A stretch of DNA of 64,000 bases, taken from positions 126,001 to 190,000 of the forward strand of contig NMRA01000474.1 in the NCBI GenBank assembly GCA_002633005.1, read 5' to 3'. Each line of letters begins with the position of its first letter. The stretch's first letter is position 1. Below the pieces are notes generated by a model. It did not search any database. It was not told where the DNA came from and saw only the letters and a program-made list of their open reading frames with translations. Origin of the DNA: Phoronis australis (taxonomy: Eukaryota > Phoronida > Phoronidae). Of the stretch, positions 16,701 through 28,347 are shown piece after piece. The translations under genes were made by a program, and so were the position numbers.

Positions 16701-19700
16701 GAGGCTGACTCAGGATTGAGAATGGTGTCACTCTTGACTTTTTGCCCTTTGAGGCTAAAGGCATGACTTTCAACCATTTGTTTACCAAAGTCTTTGATAT
16801 TATGTTTGAAGTTTATTCATGCACTGATATGAAACACCTTGATGGGTACTTTGAGGCTCAGAAAATATCACAGGTATTCCAAATGGTTTTCCCAGGATTT
16901 TCTTGAAGCAACAGAGTTTTAGAAAAACAGTGATTGAGATAACTACAGTAATAACATTCTTTACAAATTTGATTTCAAGGCTTGGGAAGAATGGTTTAAT
17001 GATTGCTACTGAAGACTGATGTCTTCCAAGTTGAAATGTGTAAGATGCTATTCATGTACTGAAACCAATATGGCTGCCAGCCCACCATTGTGTATGTTAG
17101 GGTCATTCCGCAACACTTGAGTCAACTGTAGTCATCTCATTCTCCACCGTTTATTGTCAGCTTAATAATTATGTACAGTTAAATCAAACGTTTAGCTTCA
17201 ACTGCATTCTACTGTCAACCTCCTGCCGCCAACTCCATTGCTACGTGACAAATCTCCGGCGTATTTAAAATTTGATCATTATACTGTGATTGGAGATAGC
17301 GAATGTCCATAATCCAGTTGGAAATGAATTAAAGGCATAAATGTATTATATTTTGTCATTTTTTTACCTTCAAATTGACCACAGGTGGTTTAAAATTTGC
17401 TGTTCATTCACCAGTGTCCATTTTAGCAATCTCTGTGTCTTCCTGCAGTAATCAAAATCATGTACAAACTTGATATCTCCGCACGTGACCCCTCTGATAA
17501 TCATTTCAGGTACAGTCACTATGTGGTCTCCAAACGTCAAAGAGCCTCTAGTCAAAATGCTGTGTCATGGTGGGGGAACGCGATCAATAGACGTTGACAA
17601 AACTGGACAGTAAGTCTCCTTTTAAGACGGCTCCCTTCTGACCAACTATTACACTTTAAATGGTTTGATGTCTGGGTTTAATTGCTACCATGAGAGCCTA
17701 TTTTGATCTTTTAGAACATACCTCTTGTATACACTGGACACTATGTGTAATGAAGGGAGAACAGAGCATGCCATTACATCGCTTTATAAAATTTCTGGAA
17801 GCCTTCCGCAATTCTCAATCTGGCCAATTGGTGTCGCGCATGTCAATCGTAGTGCTTGGCTGCTGCTTGACCTTCAATCGGCGTATTCATTGTCTGACCC
17901 CGACCGAATGTCAAGCAGCAGCCAGTCGCGCACGTCACATAGTGACGAGATTGTGAACCTCACCGGACTTCTGAGGATTCTATATTGTGATGCAATGTCG
18001 TACAATGTACGTGATGTGTACTAGATGTATGTTACAAATGATTGAAATAAGCTCACATGGTTGATACGTGCTGTACACTCATCATGTTACTAGAGTTGGT
18101 TTTGGAGTAATGGGGTTAAAGTGAAAATGGTTAAGGGGTTCAGATGTGCACAAAGACATGAAATGCGTTAAAATGGCAAACATTCACAGTTTTTGGTACA
18201 TCCTTGGGTATGCAGCAAAAAAATGTGTGGTTTTGACAATCTCACGTGATCATTTGTGAGCATTTTCCTGGTGCACGACTGGACTTGTGATTAGCAGTCA
18301 TTGCCATATTGGGATTAGCGAAGCATTGAAGAATCAAATAATCAGAAAAAATTGGACCATTTGCAAGAGCTTTTATTAGTGGGTGCTTTAAATGGATTGT
18401 GTGCTTGAACAGTTGGATGTAGTCGTTTTTATTTGTGTTTTCACATCTGGTCATGCTTGGTCCACAATAGTGTGACATCCAGCCTCTGTTAGCATTGAGG
18501 TCTGGTGAACATATCTGACATCTGGTTCCTGATTGGTCAATCATTGATGAGGTCTACTGGTGTATATAGAACACTGAACATGAAGAGCATAATCAAAAGG
18601 AAAAATGCAAATTGCCATCACCATGCCCAATGCTCACAATGTCACCAGTGTAGAACACATTGTTTTGATTTACAGTACAACTGTGCTTCTAGTTTGGTAT
18701 CCCGCAAGGGTTATTCAAAAAGCAATACCATGCAATTGAAATCACTGAGCAGTAATTGAATGAATATTTGTCCCAGGAAATAAAATGACTGGAAATGAGA
18801 GAAATAAGACTGAATTTGAAATGTTGACGTATGCAAACAAATCAGAGTACGGTAAAAATATGACCAAATGGCCTTGTTTTTGAGTTGTTCACCAGACTCT
18901 AATATCAATAGAGATTGGATGTGAGACTAGCTCCACTAAATCTACCCTTATGCATTTTGCTTGCACTATTAGGTATATGGCTACCTCTGGGATTGATCGG
19001 ACATTAAAGATCTGGGACCTGCGAACATATAAGATGCTACAAAGCTACAAGATTGGTGCTGGTGCCGGGGAGCTCAGCTTCAGTCAGCGTGGTCTACTGG
19101 CAGCTAGCTTGGGGAATACTGTTGAGGTATAAAATTTTGCACACAAGGCAGATTTGACGTGACAGAAGATGGTGATTAGAAGTTATCGTTGTTCCAGTTG
19201 TGATTAGATTTGTAGAAATATATTGTAATACGAGTCTGACCACTGTTACTCCAAAAAATCTGTCAGAAAACCAGTGGGGTGCTCACGCTGCAGGTATTTA
19301 TCAGAATAGGGTGTGGTCACGGGCAGTTTGTGCTAGTATAGTTTGTTAGTAGTGTTTCAACTGCATTGTAGGGTGACCTGCGCAATTTGCAGTGTTGTTT
19401 TTTAACATTTTTTATCCATATAATGATTGAATACCGGACTCAATTTTTACAGTTTTTAAAAAATAACGAATATCTAATTATGAATTAGGACACTTTATGA
19501 CGTATTCTCCTTGAAGAGAGACGTAGTATCATTGAGTGTGTTATTTCCTGCCTAGGTGTATAAAGACTGCGTAACCGAGACAATGACCTCACCATATATG
19601 TCTCATAAGTGCCGTGAACCCATCTCTGGTCTACAGTTCTGTCCATATGAAGATGTCTTAGGCGTCACTCATGGCAAGGGCTTAGACAGCCTTCTCATTC

Positions 19701-22700
19701 CTGGTGAGTGATAGATGGGTGAAGGTCCGCCCCCCCCCCNTGGTTAGGCATGGCGAGGGTGTTAACACCCTGCTCATTTGTTGTGATTGATTGATTGGCA
19801 ATACATATCTAGCTTTTTTGGGGGGCATTCACACCTAGCTCATTCCTGGTGAGTGATTGACGAGTGAAGGTCTGCCCATGTACATATATGGGGGTTTTGA
19901 CAGAGGGTATGGCAAGGCCATTGACAACCCGCTGATTCTTGGTGATGGATAGATTGATTGGAGAAGATCCTACCGTATCCTTTAGATATATGGTGTTTGT
20001 GGTTTAGACACGGGTTTCATACCCTGTTCATTCCTTGTGATTGACATTTGAAGTATAGCTTTAATTTGCCTTGATACATATATGGTGTTGTTTGGGCATC
20101 ACATGTGATAGAGATGTTGCTGAGTGATTGATTGGTGAGGCTCCACCCCAGTCAATGTTAGCACATGACACGTTAGCGAGTATTCTTTATTTGGTTTTGG
20201 AACGCCAACTGGACCTAAACGTTCAAATTTATTATTCACCTTGGTGTAGTTTGTTCAATATGTTCATTCTCCTTTCAGGTGCCGGCGAGTCTAACTATGA
20301 CGCTCTTGCGGCCAATCCGTACCAAACCAAGTCCCAGCGAAGACAAGCTGAGGTCAAGATGCTGTTGGAAAAGGTCAGGTCATTGGTTAGGTCACAAGTC
20401 ATAATATAAATAAAAAGATTGGATAAATACAACACTGGGTTCACAAGAGAGCTTGTTGATCTTTTGCCACCATTTTTCATCATTAACAACTTGCAGTGTC
20501 TCAAGTCGCTCGTTATACCATAAAGGTGTGTTCTGCCACAATATTACAATGTTTTGTTACAGGTGAAAACCCGTGTTTCAGACTTGTTTTCAGATTTGTC
20601 TGCTTTGATTGACAATTTTTTNATGGGGGTTTTGACAGAGGGTATGTTAAGGCCATTCACACCCCGCTGATTCTTGGTGATGGATAGATTGATTGGAGAA
20701 GGTCCCACCGTATCCTTTAGATATATGGTGTTTGTGGTTTAGATACGGGTTTCGTACTCTGTTCATTCCTTGTAAGTGATTGACATTTGAAGTATAGCTT
20801 TTGCCCTGATACATATATGTTGTTGTTGTTTGGGCATCACATGTGATAGGGATGTGGCAGAGTGATTGATTGGTGAGGCTCCACCCCATCAATGTTAGCA
20901 ACTCAAACACATGACACGTTAGCGAGTATTCTTTATTTGGTTTTGGAACGCCAACTGGACCTAAACGTTCAAATTTATTATTCACCTTGGTGTAGTTTGT
21001 TCAACATGTTCATTCTCCTTTCAGGTGCCGGGGAGTCTAACTATGACGCTCTGGCGGACAATCCGTACCAAACCAAGTCCCAGCGAAGACAAGCTGAGGT
21101 CAAGATGCTGTTGGAAAAGGTCAGGTCATTGGTTAGGTCACAAGTCATAATATAAATAAAAAGATTGGATAAATACAACACTGGGTTCACAAGAGAGCTT
21201 GTTGATCTTTTGCCACCATTTTTCATCATTAACAACTTGCAGTGTCTCAAGTCGCTCGTTATACCATAAAGGTGTGTTCTGCCACAATATTACAATGTTT
21301 TGTTACAGGTGAAAACTCTTGTTTCAGACTTGTTTTCAGATTTGTCTGCTTTGATTGACAATTTTTTTGTGTTTTACAGCAAACAAAACGAGCATCATTT
21401 AACAGGGAATTCACACTTGTCTGGTTTCAAAAGTTTTACACAATTTTATCATTGCCTCACCACAGTTGGAAAAGGTGGGGTCTTATGGGTGTTAAGGCAA
21501 ATGGCTTCGGGTCATAAATAATAAAAGTTGTATCAGTCGTTCTCGCTTTAGACTTAGATCTGTCATTCTTTTCCTCTTGTTGATGTGTTGAAACAAGTTG
21601 CTCTGAATGAGAGTTGTAATGTAGTGCGTTTATTTTAATTGAATTTCAATGCGCTCACAGATCCAACCAGACTTGATAAGCCTTGACAGTGGAATGCTGG
21701 GAAAGATCGACACAAAGACATTGCAAGAAACGATAGAAGAAAAGAATAGACTACTGGTAAGTCAAGCTCCACTTTGTACAGTCATACATTATACTTTAAG
21801 GTCGCTATACGCCAATCTTCTATCAAAGAAGTCTATTGTTTTGATATAGGCCACTTACTATTATAAACTTGTTCATTACTCGGCTTAGATGTTTTTGACT
21901 CAGTAACAACTGACTGTTCATAATTGCTTGAGGGTGTGCTGAGCATAATAATGGGCCATGCTGTTGAGCCTGGCCACAAGTAAAAGCAAAGTGACAGTTG
22001 ACCCTAAGACATGAAATTGGTTCTAACCAGGGGAAGGAATGAAGTGAGACAAGGTTTACAGTAAGTGACCTCCATCAGAAGTCGATGTTTTTGATCGATG
22101 GGATTTTATTATCAACCTTGGTGAACTTAACTGCGTTCATCAAGTAACTTTTCAAGTGTTCACATTTAACGTTATATAACATGAAACGGTGTTTTTCCCC
22201 TATCTCATGACCATTGTTTCCTGAAAGTGTTATTTTTTGCTATGAACGTGAATATCTGAAAGAATGATCAAAGCTGCCAAAATCATTGAAAGGCCTAAAA
22301 ATAACAATATTAAGGTATCAATGTAAAGTAAGTGACAGATTTATTATTTTATCCAATCTTTTAATATTGCATTCAATTGAAAAATATGTGAAGATTGACA
22401 AATCCTTTTTGTAAGATGTGGTAACGTTATCGTGCATGTTTACCAGATGTGGTAGTATTCCTGCCCCAAATATGACATTTTGTTCCGTTTTGCCAAACAT
22501 GGTAGTACTCCCATCCATATTTACCAAATCGAGTAGCATTCCCAAGCGTATTACCACATATGGTAACATTGCTGTCCACAAGCCCAAATATGGTAACAGT
22601 CTAGTACACATTCCCAGTTATGGCAACATTGTCTTCCATATTCCCAACCACATTACAGTTCCTTAAGCCACAGAAGGTGGAATTTGAGCCGAAATACAAG

Positions 22701-22883
22701 AAAAAGGGGCGGAGCAAAGCGGGCAGGGTGGAGAAACGCAAGCAAGGCGTCCAGTTAGAAAGTAAACGTGAATACATACGGGAAATGATGGAACTGAAGC
22801 AGCAACAGGAAGGCAGCAAGAAGGATGGACAATCAAAGAAACCCAAGAGTGTGTTAGACAGGTTTAAGAGGACTGACAGCTAG
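10424..22883 (+). CDS. WDR46: WDR46 (Utp7/BING4), SSU-processome WD40 protein (14 exons)
   Basis: Nucleolar WD40 scaffold of the small-subunit processome, needed for 18S pre-rRNA processing (family knowledge). Exons: 10424–10702, 11329–11406, 12285–12397, 12698–12785, 13286–13347, 14271–14375, 15159–15301, 16283–16426, 17510–17609, 18973–19126, 19556–19703, 20279–20373 (or its duplicate 21025–21119), 21661–21756, 22659–22883. Phases agree throughout. From ATG 10466 the product is 595 aa; human WDR46 is about 610. Diagnostic strings: [106 protein letters not shown] and a basic C-terminus ending [14 protein letters not shown]. The acceptor-like site before 10424 leaves room for a short upstream coding exon. 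Confidence 0.96.
11208..11266 (+). repeat. 16-bp tandem repeat, ~4 copies
   Basis: Unit actttttagtacatcg in a WDR46 intron. Confidence 0.85.
11329..11406 (+). CDS. WDR46: WDR46 exon (DPFPG motif)
   Basis: Encodes [20 protein letters not shown] and then GDKMHT. It matches human WDR46 QDPFPGPAPVPVEVVQKF. Flanks are cctttcag and ACG/gtgagt. Confidence 0.93.
12285..12397 (+). CDS. WDR46: WDR46 exon (basic helix)
   Basis: Encodes [20 protein letters not shown], then [18 protein letters not shown]. The helix is highly basic, as expected for an RNA-associated processome factor. Ends with two bases of a codon. Confidence 0.9.
12698..12785 (+). CDS. WDR46: WDR46 exon
   Basis: Encodes [20 protein letters not shown] and then AVDVFSAQK. 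Human has GFLEGEDGEDTAKICQADIV followed by EAVDIASAAK. Confidence 0.95.
13286..13347 (+). CDS. WDR46: WDR46 exon
   Basis: Encodes [20 protein letters not shown]. Human is [20 protein letters not shown]. Flanks are ttctag and GGAAG/gttagt. Confidence 0.95.
14271..14375 (+). CDS. WDR46: WDR46 exon (first WD blade)
   Basis: Encodes [20 protein letters not shown] and then [26 protein letters not shown] is a strongly conserved family block. Confidence 0.96.
14443..14718. mobile_element. Foldback element, family A copy 2 (WDR46 intron)
   Basis: CTTCTGGAACTCACTGTAAA at 14466 pairs with its reverse complement ending at 14696 (one mismatch over 23 bp). Pairing continues weakly outward to aaaaaat/attttttgc and inward to ttttgtcg/cgacaaaa. 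Related to 559–768. Confidence 0.7.
15002..15101. mobile_element. ~100-bp palindromic MITE, family B copy 1
   Basis: Starts gtcacttacag. GAGAACCAGTTT pairs with AAACTGGTTCTC around a short loop, and the element ends near ggctatag. Other copies are at 42197 and 56247. Confidence 0.75.
15159..15301 (+). CDS. WDR46: WDR46 exon (WD blade)
   Basis: Encodes [20 protein letters not shown], then [20 protein letters not shown], then [17 protein letters not shown] is diagnostic for WDR46/Utp7. The overlapping frame at 15059–15268 is a shadow. Confidence 0.97.
15679..15747 (+). repeat. 23-bp tandem repeat, 3 copies
   Basis: Unit gttcagagtgtcacctttga plus cct, in a WDR46 intron. Confidence 0.9.
16283..16426 (+). 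CDS. WDR46: WDR46 exon (WD blade)
   Basis: Encodes [20 protein letters not shown], then [20 protein letters not shown], then IHLGHSG. Human matches at [20 protein letters not shown]. Confidence 0.97.
17510..17609 (+). CDS. WDR46: WDR46 exon
   Basis: Encodes [20 protein letters not shown] and then [13 protein letters not shown]. Human has [20 protein letters not shown]. Flanks are tttcag and GGACA/gtaagt. Confidence 0.96.
17825..17945. repeat. Imperfect inverted repeat in WDR46 intron
   Basis: GGCTGCTGCTTGAC pairs with GTCAAGCAGCAGCC around a ~35-bp spacer, with weaker GTCGCGC/GCGCAC pairing outside. The overlapping plus-strand ORFs have no known domain. Confidence 0.55.
18973..19126 (+). 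CDS. WDR46: WDR46 exon (canonical WD repeat)
   Basis: Encodes [20 protein letters not shown], then [20 protein letters not shown], then [17 protein letters not shown] is the clearest WD signature in the protein. Phase 0 end. Confidence 0.97.
19556..19703 (+). CDS. WDR46: WDR46 exon (BING4 C-terminal domain)
   Basis: Encodes [20 protein letters not shown], then [20 protein letters not shown], then KGLDSLLIP. Donor CCTG/gtgagt leaves one base, which fits 20279 or 21025. Confidence 0.97.
20279..20373 (+). CDS. WDR46: WDR46 exon, duplicate copy a
   Basis: Encodes [20 protein letters not shown] and then [11 protein letters not shown]. It needs one base from the previous exon and ends in phase 0, as the next exon requires. 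This is the variant closer to the family AANP/SNP sequence. Confidence 0.9.
21025..21119 (+). CDS. WDR46: WDR46 exon, duplicate copy b (alternative or assembly copy)
   Basis: Same 95-nt exon with intact splice sites and a few substitutions (AANP becomes ADNP). Joining it after copy a would shift the frame, because the exon is not a multiple of three and starts mid-codon. The two copies can therefore only be mutually exclusive exons or two alleles joined in assembly. Confidence 0.6.
21661..21756 (+). CDS. WDR46: WDR46 exon
   Basis: Encodes [20 protein letters not shown] and then [12 protein letters not shown]. Human has [20 protein letters not shown]. Flanks are ctcacag and CTG/gtaagt. Confidence 0.94.
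22430..22650 (+). repeat. Diverged ~30-bp minisatellite ending at the last WDR46 acceptor
   Basis: Repeated atatggtaacat/acatggtagtac and attcccaa/ttcccagt units fill the intron up to the acceptor at 22658. They create continuous but meaningless frames on both strands. Confidence 0.7.
22659..22883 (+). CDS. WDR46: WDR46 last exon
   Basis: Encodes a lysine-rich tail starting [20 protein letters not shown] and ending [15 protein letters not shown], then TAG at 22881–22883. Human ends SALDRFVR. The acceptor abuts a diverged minisatellite. Confidence 0.96.
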   Translation, partial: FLKPQKVEFEPKYKKKGRSKAGRVEKRKQGVQLESKREYIREMMELKQQQEGSKKDGQSKKPKSVLDRFKRTDS

Positions 22884-22952
22884 TGAAAGTGATCGACAGC
22901 TAGTGAAAGTGATTGACAGCTAGTGAAAATGATCAACAGCTAGTGAAAATGA
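22871..22952 (+). repeat. 20-bp tandem repeat over the WDR46 stop
   Basis: Unit gacagctagtgaaagtgatc, about four copies. The first copy contains the stop codon and the rest start the 3' UTR. Confidence 0.9.
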
Positions 22953-23608
22953 TTGAACCATAAGGCTACCATCTTGTTCATGGTTTTGAGTAAAGATCAA
23001 ATCAAGTATGAAGTCAGTAACGGAATAATTTTAATATTTTATTTAAAAATGTTCAGGACAGTTCATAACATAATTGTCTTCTACACAAAAGAGTTCAAAT
23101 CCTCTGGGTGTCAGTGCGATACTTTACAGATGAGGTCGCGGTCAATTCTGGAGCTTCTCATTCAACAATATCGTGACAAAGTACAAAACTTTTCAATGAT
23201 ACAATGACAACATGTAGAGCTTAACTTCACTCTCTGTAGCGTGCTTTATAAAATGTTATTGAATTTTGATACAAGCCACCTTGCTTGAGGCAGTGCTTAA
23301 ACTGAGGACGAAGCCGTGAGGCGATGTAGTCACAAAGTTACTCTAACTTGTAATTTGATGGTCATAATTAACATTGTATTTGGTGAAACCATTTTGCTCA
23401 ATATCCATTGAAAGTGTTTACTAGAGTAAAGTACTAGGATATTTTTGCTCAAAACTGTTGTAGAAGCGACACTATCTTGCAGGTCACGACTAAGTGCACC
23501 CCTGAGCTTTACTGTAAATTTACATCAGTTCAAGTAATTGTCTTTTCCTATTTCAATATTAATAGTGTTGCCAAGATGCTTCAAACATACAGTGCGCCAC
23601 ACTGTGGC

Positions 23609-23614
23609 AAATAA
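23609..23614 (+). terminator. WDR46: Candidate WDR46 polyadenylation signal
   Basis: First AATAAA downstream of the stop on the plus strand, about 730 bp into the flank. Distance makes it tentative. Confidence 0.35.
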
Positions 23615-26429
23615 AGTGACTAGATATCGGTTATAGTCTTATAACCAGACTCTACTCAAGCAGAGCTGGGACAATTAAAATGCTGAAACGAGGTTCACTG
23701 GACCAGAAATCTACCGGTGCACCGCATTGTCCAATACACAGGTTTCTTGGTGGGCATTTCCCTGTCATTTGCATAATTCACTTATCCTATCCTTTCATAC
23801 CCGTATAAGTGCCCCAAAGCAATTGTCAAAAACTAAGTAAAATCAAGGCTCCCTCTGAAGAATATTGCGCGATCCACATTTCTTGCAAGTTTGACTATAT
23901 CCTGCTAGATCCTGCTATTGAACACACAGATCTGTAGTTACTCGCGCATGTGGACTCGCCAAACTGGCATATAGGTTTACAGACGACAGCCAAGGGACTC
24001 CGCCGTTAATTAATCCCATTCACAGTCTAAAGGAGACTTTTTCAAAGTGATGGAGGATGCCGTTACATTGAATCTTCACATATTACAATGGCCACCTTGA
24101 AAGAAACATCTAAATCATTTGAAAGGACAACAACTCGGTACAGATACCAAATGCTATTTTCAAGGGCATTTTCCTGAGCTAAAATATAAATTAAAGCAAC
24201 CCCTGAAAACATTCTAGGGAGAATGTGGTACTTGTAACCATAAATTACAATTGAAAACAATCTTACTAACAAAATACTTAATAACTTAGGAAAATATGAC
24301 GTATCAGAGCAGTGCCTTTTGGGATCAGATCTCTCGTCCAGTGAACCGCATTTCCAATACCTGCATCATACCATTAATTGCAAGAATACGAAGTTACATG
24401 GAAGATACATATGGGATGCCCGTAATTCTACAACATCCTTCTGTCACCCTGGAATGTGGCATCGGTCAATGTTGCCATACAGTGTCGGTGATGCATGGAA
24501 TCCAATTGTGGGAGTTGAACTGGAGGGTGGCAGAGACTCTCTAAAGGTCGCTTTCACATGAAAGTAAACCCCATGCCCTCCGCGATTTGAGGTGTCAGAA
24601 GTGATTACCTGATTAAGTCATACAGGAGCAATGCACATCGTTGATAAGTATGTGTCGAGTGCATCACAAACTACCAAGACACGAGAAAAGATCATTATTT
24701 CAAGCATTCCCACTAGAGGGAGCAGCATTACTCACATTAATTGTACCAACATTGATGAATGGGCCCATTCCCAAGCAAAAACTTTTGACTTTTAACGGGA
24801 TTTTCTAAAGAGTTTGGAGTATAATTTTGCTTTAATTAATCGCCCCACCAAGGTGCAATATTGATCTGATTTATCATGAAATCAGCAAGTGTCATCGAAA
24901 CTTTTGATAGGAACATATCCACCAAATTTCGTAGAGGTCAATCAACAATGTAAGTGCAAAAGAAATCTTCAGTTGGCACCAGGAGATGGACAAGCTCAGG
25001 TTCAATAATCGATGCCAGGCCGGAACTAAATTGCCAAATTTCACGGTGACTCTTGGCCAATAGTAACAAATGTGAAAATGCGTGATCCATCACCCCATTC
25101 AACAGAAAGACGAGGGGAACCTTACAAATGGACACGTACGTTTTGAAACCAACACTTGGGAGGCTCAGCAAAAGTTTGATTCATCTAAAAATAGCCAGGC
25201 GTTGCCATCTAATGGAAACATATCTGCCACATTTTGTCAAAATCCATCGAGCAATTTTTAGAAAGGCGGACTCAAAAATTTAAATTCCATTACCAACCAC
25301 CACAGTCATTGGATCTGCCCAAAATTTGGCAAGAGCAGCCCTCTTCGTAACAGGAACTGGCATATTATAAATATTCAAGAAGATCCAATCATTTTACACG
25401 ACTCCCTAATCCATTCATCCACGACACTGAGAACAAACCAATTAGCGGACACTCCGGGTGGCAAGGGTACACTATACTTGCATATTCATACACTTCACAA
25501 TACATGTACTATTTACAGTGTGTTCGACGACACTTAACCTCTCAAATAAATAAAAATTACATTGCTACTACAATACAAAACATGCTCGCACCACGTGACG
25601 TAAATATTTCTCTTTTATGATGGACTTTTCAAACTGGATCACCAATAAGTGATGTTACATAACATTAACAGACATTTTCTCAATGATTAAATATTTTCAT
25701 ATTTTTAAAAATCACATACAGGACCTGAAAATTTCATGGCGTCCTTTTCAGTACCCAATAAAGGAATTTTGTGACGGCTATTTGCATGACCAGTCTATGC
25801 AAACTATAGCTGACCAGACTTTAACTTTCAATTTACAATAGATTCACATAACAGACATAGCTTTACATAAAATGGTATTTCAAAATAAGATTTAGAAAAA
25901 ACATGGCAGCACATTCTCATACACGTAAATATCGGTGATCGACAGACGGCATTGCGAGAATAGCTTCTGTGTATTCCTTGAGGTCATTTTTCCTGCACGA
26001 GTCTCGGCACGTCGCACATTCTTCAAATTCATTTTGGCTTCAGACCAACCCAATGACAGTAATAGGAAATCTACACTTTAAGAAATTCCTTTGTTAAAAG
26101 TGAACTCCACTTGCATATAAAAATCGACTAACACACCAAACATTGCTGTTGACATCAAAACCCTTGCATTCAACTAACAGCAAACGTATGGCATTTCAAG
26201 GTTTTGTTTCCAGGTTTACACTCTGCGGCACCCATTTTATATTTCATTGAAAAGTTAAGGGCAACTTTTCCTATACACTGCCAGATATTAACAGCTAATA
26301 GCTGTATATCATTGTTCTCAGTTAATCTTAAGTCGATTATTATCCATGCAATTTATGTCTTTGGCAACCAGTTAATCTAATTTGGAGGCTGAAAAAACCT
26401 GGAAACTACTTTTCAGTTACGGTAAAAAT

Positions 26430-26640
26430 TCTCTAATTCGTGACAGTTAAAAGAATTTGAGACACAAAAACTCGCCGAAAAAATTAAATATTCCTGATTC
26501 TGGTAATTGTGACAAGGGCAATTTTCGCATTTACCCATATTTTTCAAATTTCAATCTACCGAGTGGGTAACTTTGCTATCTTTCCAGTGATTCTGGAATT
26601 TGGGACGGCCAATATGGACTACTTCTAAAATTTAGGATAA
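26430..26640. repeat. Dispersed repeat, family D copy
   Basis: Shares attc(c/t)tgattctg, tttcaatcta(c), gagtgg(g)taa and gctatctttcc-like blocks in order with 54140–54380. A diverged inverted relative lies at 52840–53060. Confidence 0.5.
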
Positions 26641-28234
26641 GATTCGACATTAAGCAGCGAATCAATTTTTCATCGTTCCAAATTGAAGAATGTTTACCGT
26701 ACTTCGTTCCTGTACCTTTCGACACTGTTTCATCACCTCTTACAGTGAGTGTGCACACATACACCTAACATTTAGGTTCTATTGACAGCAATATTAATAA
26801 AACGACTGCCAGTTTCAAGATAACAAATATAATGTGTATTACACACAGAGTTGCTACTGGACAGGTCCCTCAGTCAGAATATGGGTGACAAATTCCTGCC
26901 ATGTAACAAAATTTACCGTAAACGTTAACTAGAGCTAAATGAACGACATTAATTCTCGCTAGACAGTTGACAATCCTGAGGTAAATAACACAGAACACCC
27001 GATTTACAAGATGGAAGAATTTCAGGGAAGAAATCAACAACTTGTGAACGCATTGTCTCCAAATAAACGGTGGCAGTCAGAGACAGTTAAGGCCAAAAAC
27101 CTTGCCTGTGCATGTTGAAAGGGGCGGGGCCATAACCATGCAAGGCACCATTGACCCCACAATATGTCACTACTTGACAGGAGGCGGAACAATCTAGTCC
27201 CGGGCAAGATGACGAAACCCACATGCCATTATTGTGTCTACTATTAACCTACCACAGCTTAGCCTTACAACCAAAGCTATTTCCTATGTGTTGCAAAAAC
27301 CCAAGGAAACCTCAGTGATAAAAGAATAGCAACAAATCATTTCTTCATAATGCCAATAAGTCCACTTACAATCCCGTGATGAAGGCTAAAGTTACACGTG
27401 GCCTTTCTCAGAGCTATCTCAAACGAGAATTGTCCAACATAAAAGAATCCATCGAAATTCAGACACCAACGAAAATATCAACTGCTTTTACCACTTCAGC
27501 CAAACTGAGAAATGGAAAGCCACACAAATGAACAATAAAGCTATTTGATGTCACAAAATTTCAGAACATTCTAGAACAACTTTTCCATTGCTATTAACTA
27601 GAAGTAAAGAGATGTTATGTGGCTCTAAGTCGAGTAGCGTGCCATCGAAATTTCAAATGAACCACTCTATCGCTGGATACTTAACATCTCAGGACAGGGC
27701 ACACAAGTACTTGCCTGTCCAATTTTGGAAGGACACGTTGTGAGCTCCCAGAATCAACACTGTACGTCAATAAAAGTGTGCACAACATACAATCCTCTCC
27801 TCTCAGCTGCCCGTCTTCTCCTCTTGTAACAAAAATAAAACCATCTTCGACAACTTTTGATTTCGTCAGTTGTATACAACACACGACATCCTACAATATC
27901 ATTACTACTGATAGAATATTGGTAAACGCCCATTGTGGTGCAGTGTTCAATAATTGCACGTGTTTCCCATAGGGGAAATATGTCTAAATGACTTGACACT
28001 GTCGCTTCGTGAAGCGTTCTTCACTTTAAGACCCGTAAAATTCCAAACAACATGAGGTACTTTTCTCAAGCTGATGTACTTCAATTTTTTTCGCAATTTG
28101 ACCTCCCACCTAAATGTGCATCACGTGACTCCAACGCGGTCAATTACAACAGTTTCCGTGACCGTTTCTTTGCCGTTGGTGAAATGTCCGTCCAACAAAC
28201 GACACATGCTGGTTAAATGGTGCAATATCGAACG

Positions 28235-28347
28235 CTATGTTCGGGTGGAAATAGGTTGTGTTGAGTTTGGCGTAGACTGCCCACTGCTTTCTGGAGTGGG
28301 CGTGTCTCGAGGAAGTCTCGATGGCTTACGATTGGCTGGGGGTGGTG
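28235..28347 (-). CDS. TGFBR3: TGFBR3 coding exon 16 (cytoplasmic tail)
   Basis: Encodes PPPANRKPSRLPRDTPTPES, then SGQSTPNSTQPISTRT, then TAG at 28237–28235. Human ends SIGSTQSTPCSSSSTA. Length, Ser/Thr content and the STQ block agree, but the last three residues are TRT rather than STA. Confidence 0.95.

Larger units (their letters stand above)
19888..21367 (+). repeat. ~740-bp direct duplication containing a WDR46 exon
   Basis: Copy 1 runs from about 19888 to 20621 and copy 2 from 20623 to about 21367, both starting atgggggttttgacagaggg. Exon offset is 746 bp. The copies are similar throughout, with scattered substitutions and small indels. A lone N at 20622 marks the junction exactly, which favours two haplotype contigs placed side by side over a true tandem duplication. 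Confidence 0.85.
22953..28234. other. Tail-to-tail interval between WDR46 and TGFBR3
   Basis: AT-rich, with only short unconvincing frames. It should contain both 3' UTRs. I saw no clear minus-strand AATAAA close to the TGFBR3 stop, so that 3' UTR may be long. A dispersed-repeat segment lies at 26430–26640. Confidence 0.6.

Noticed and set aside
23000-28200. Hidden gene in the 5-kb tail-to-tail interval
   Set aside because: Frames are short, unrelated on both strands and lack conserved strings; 3' UTRs explain the space.
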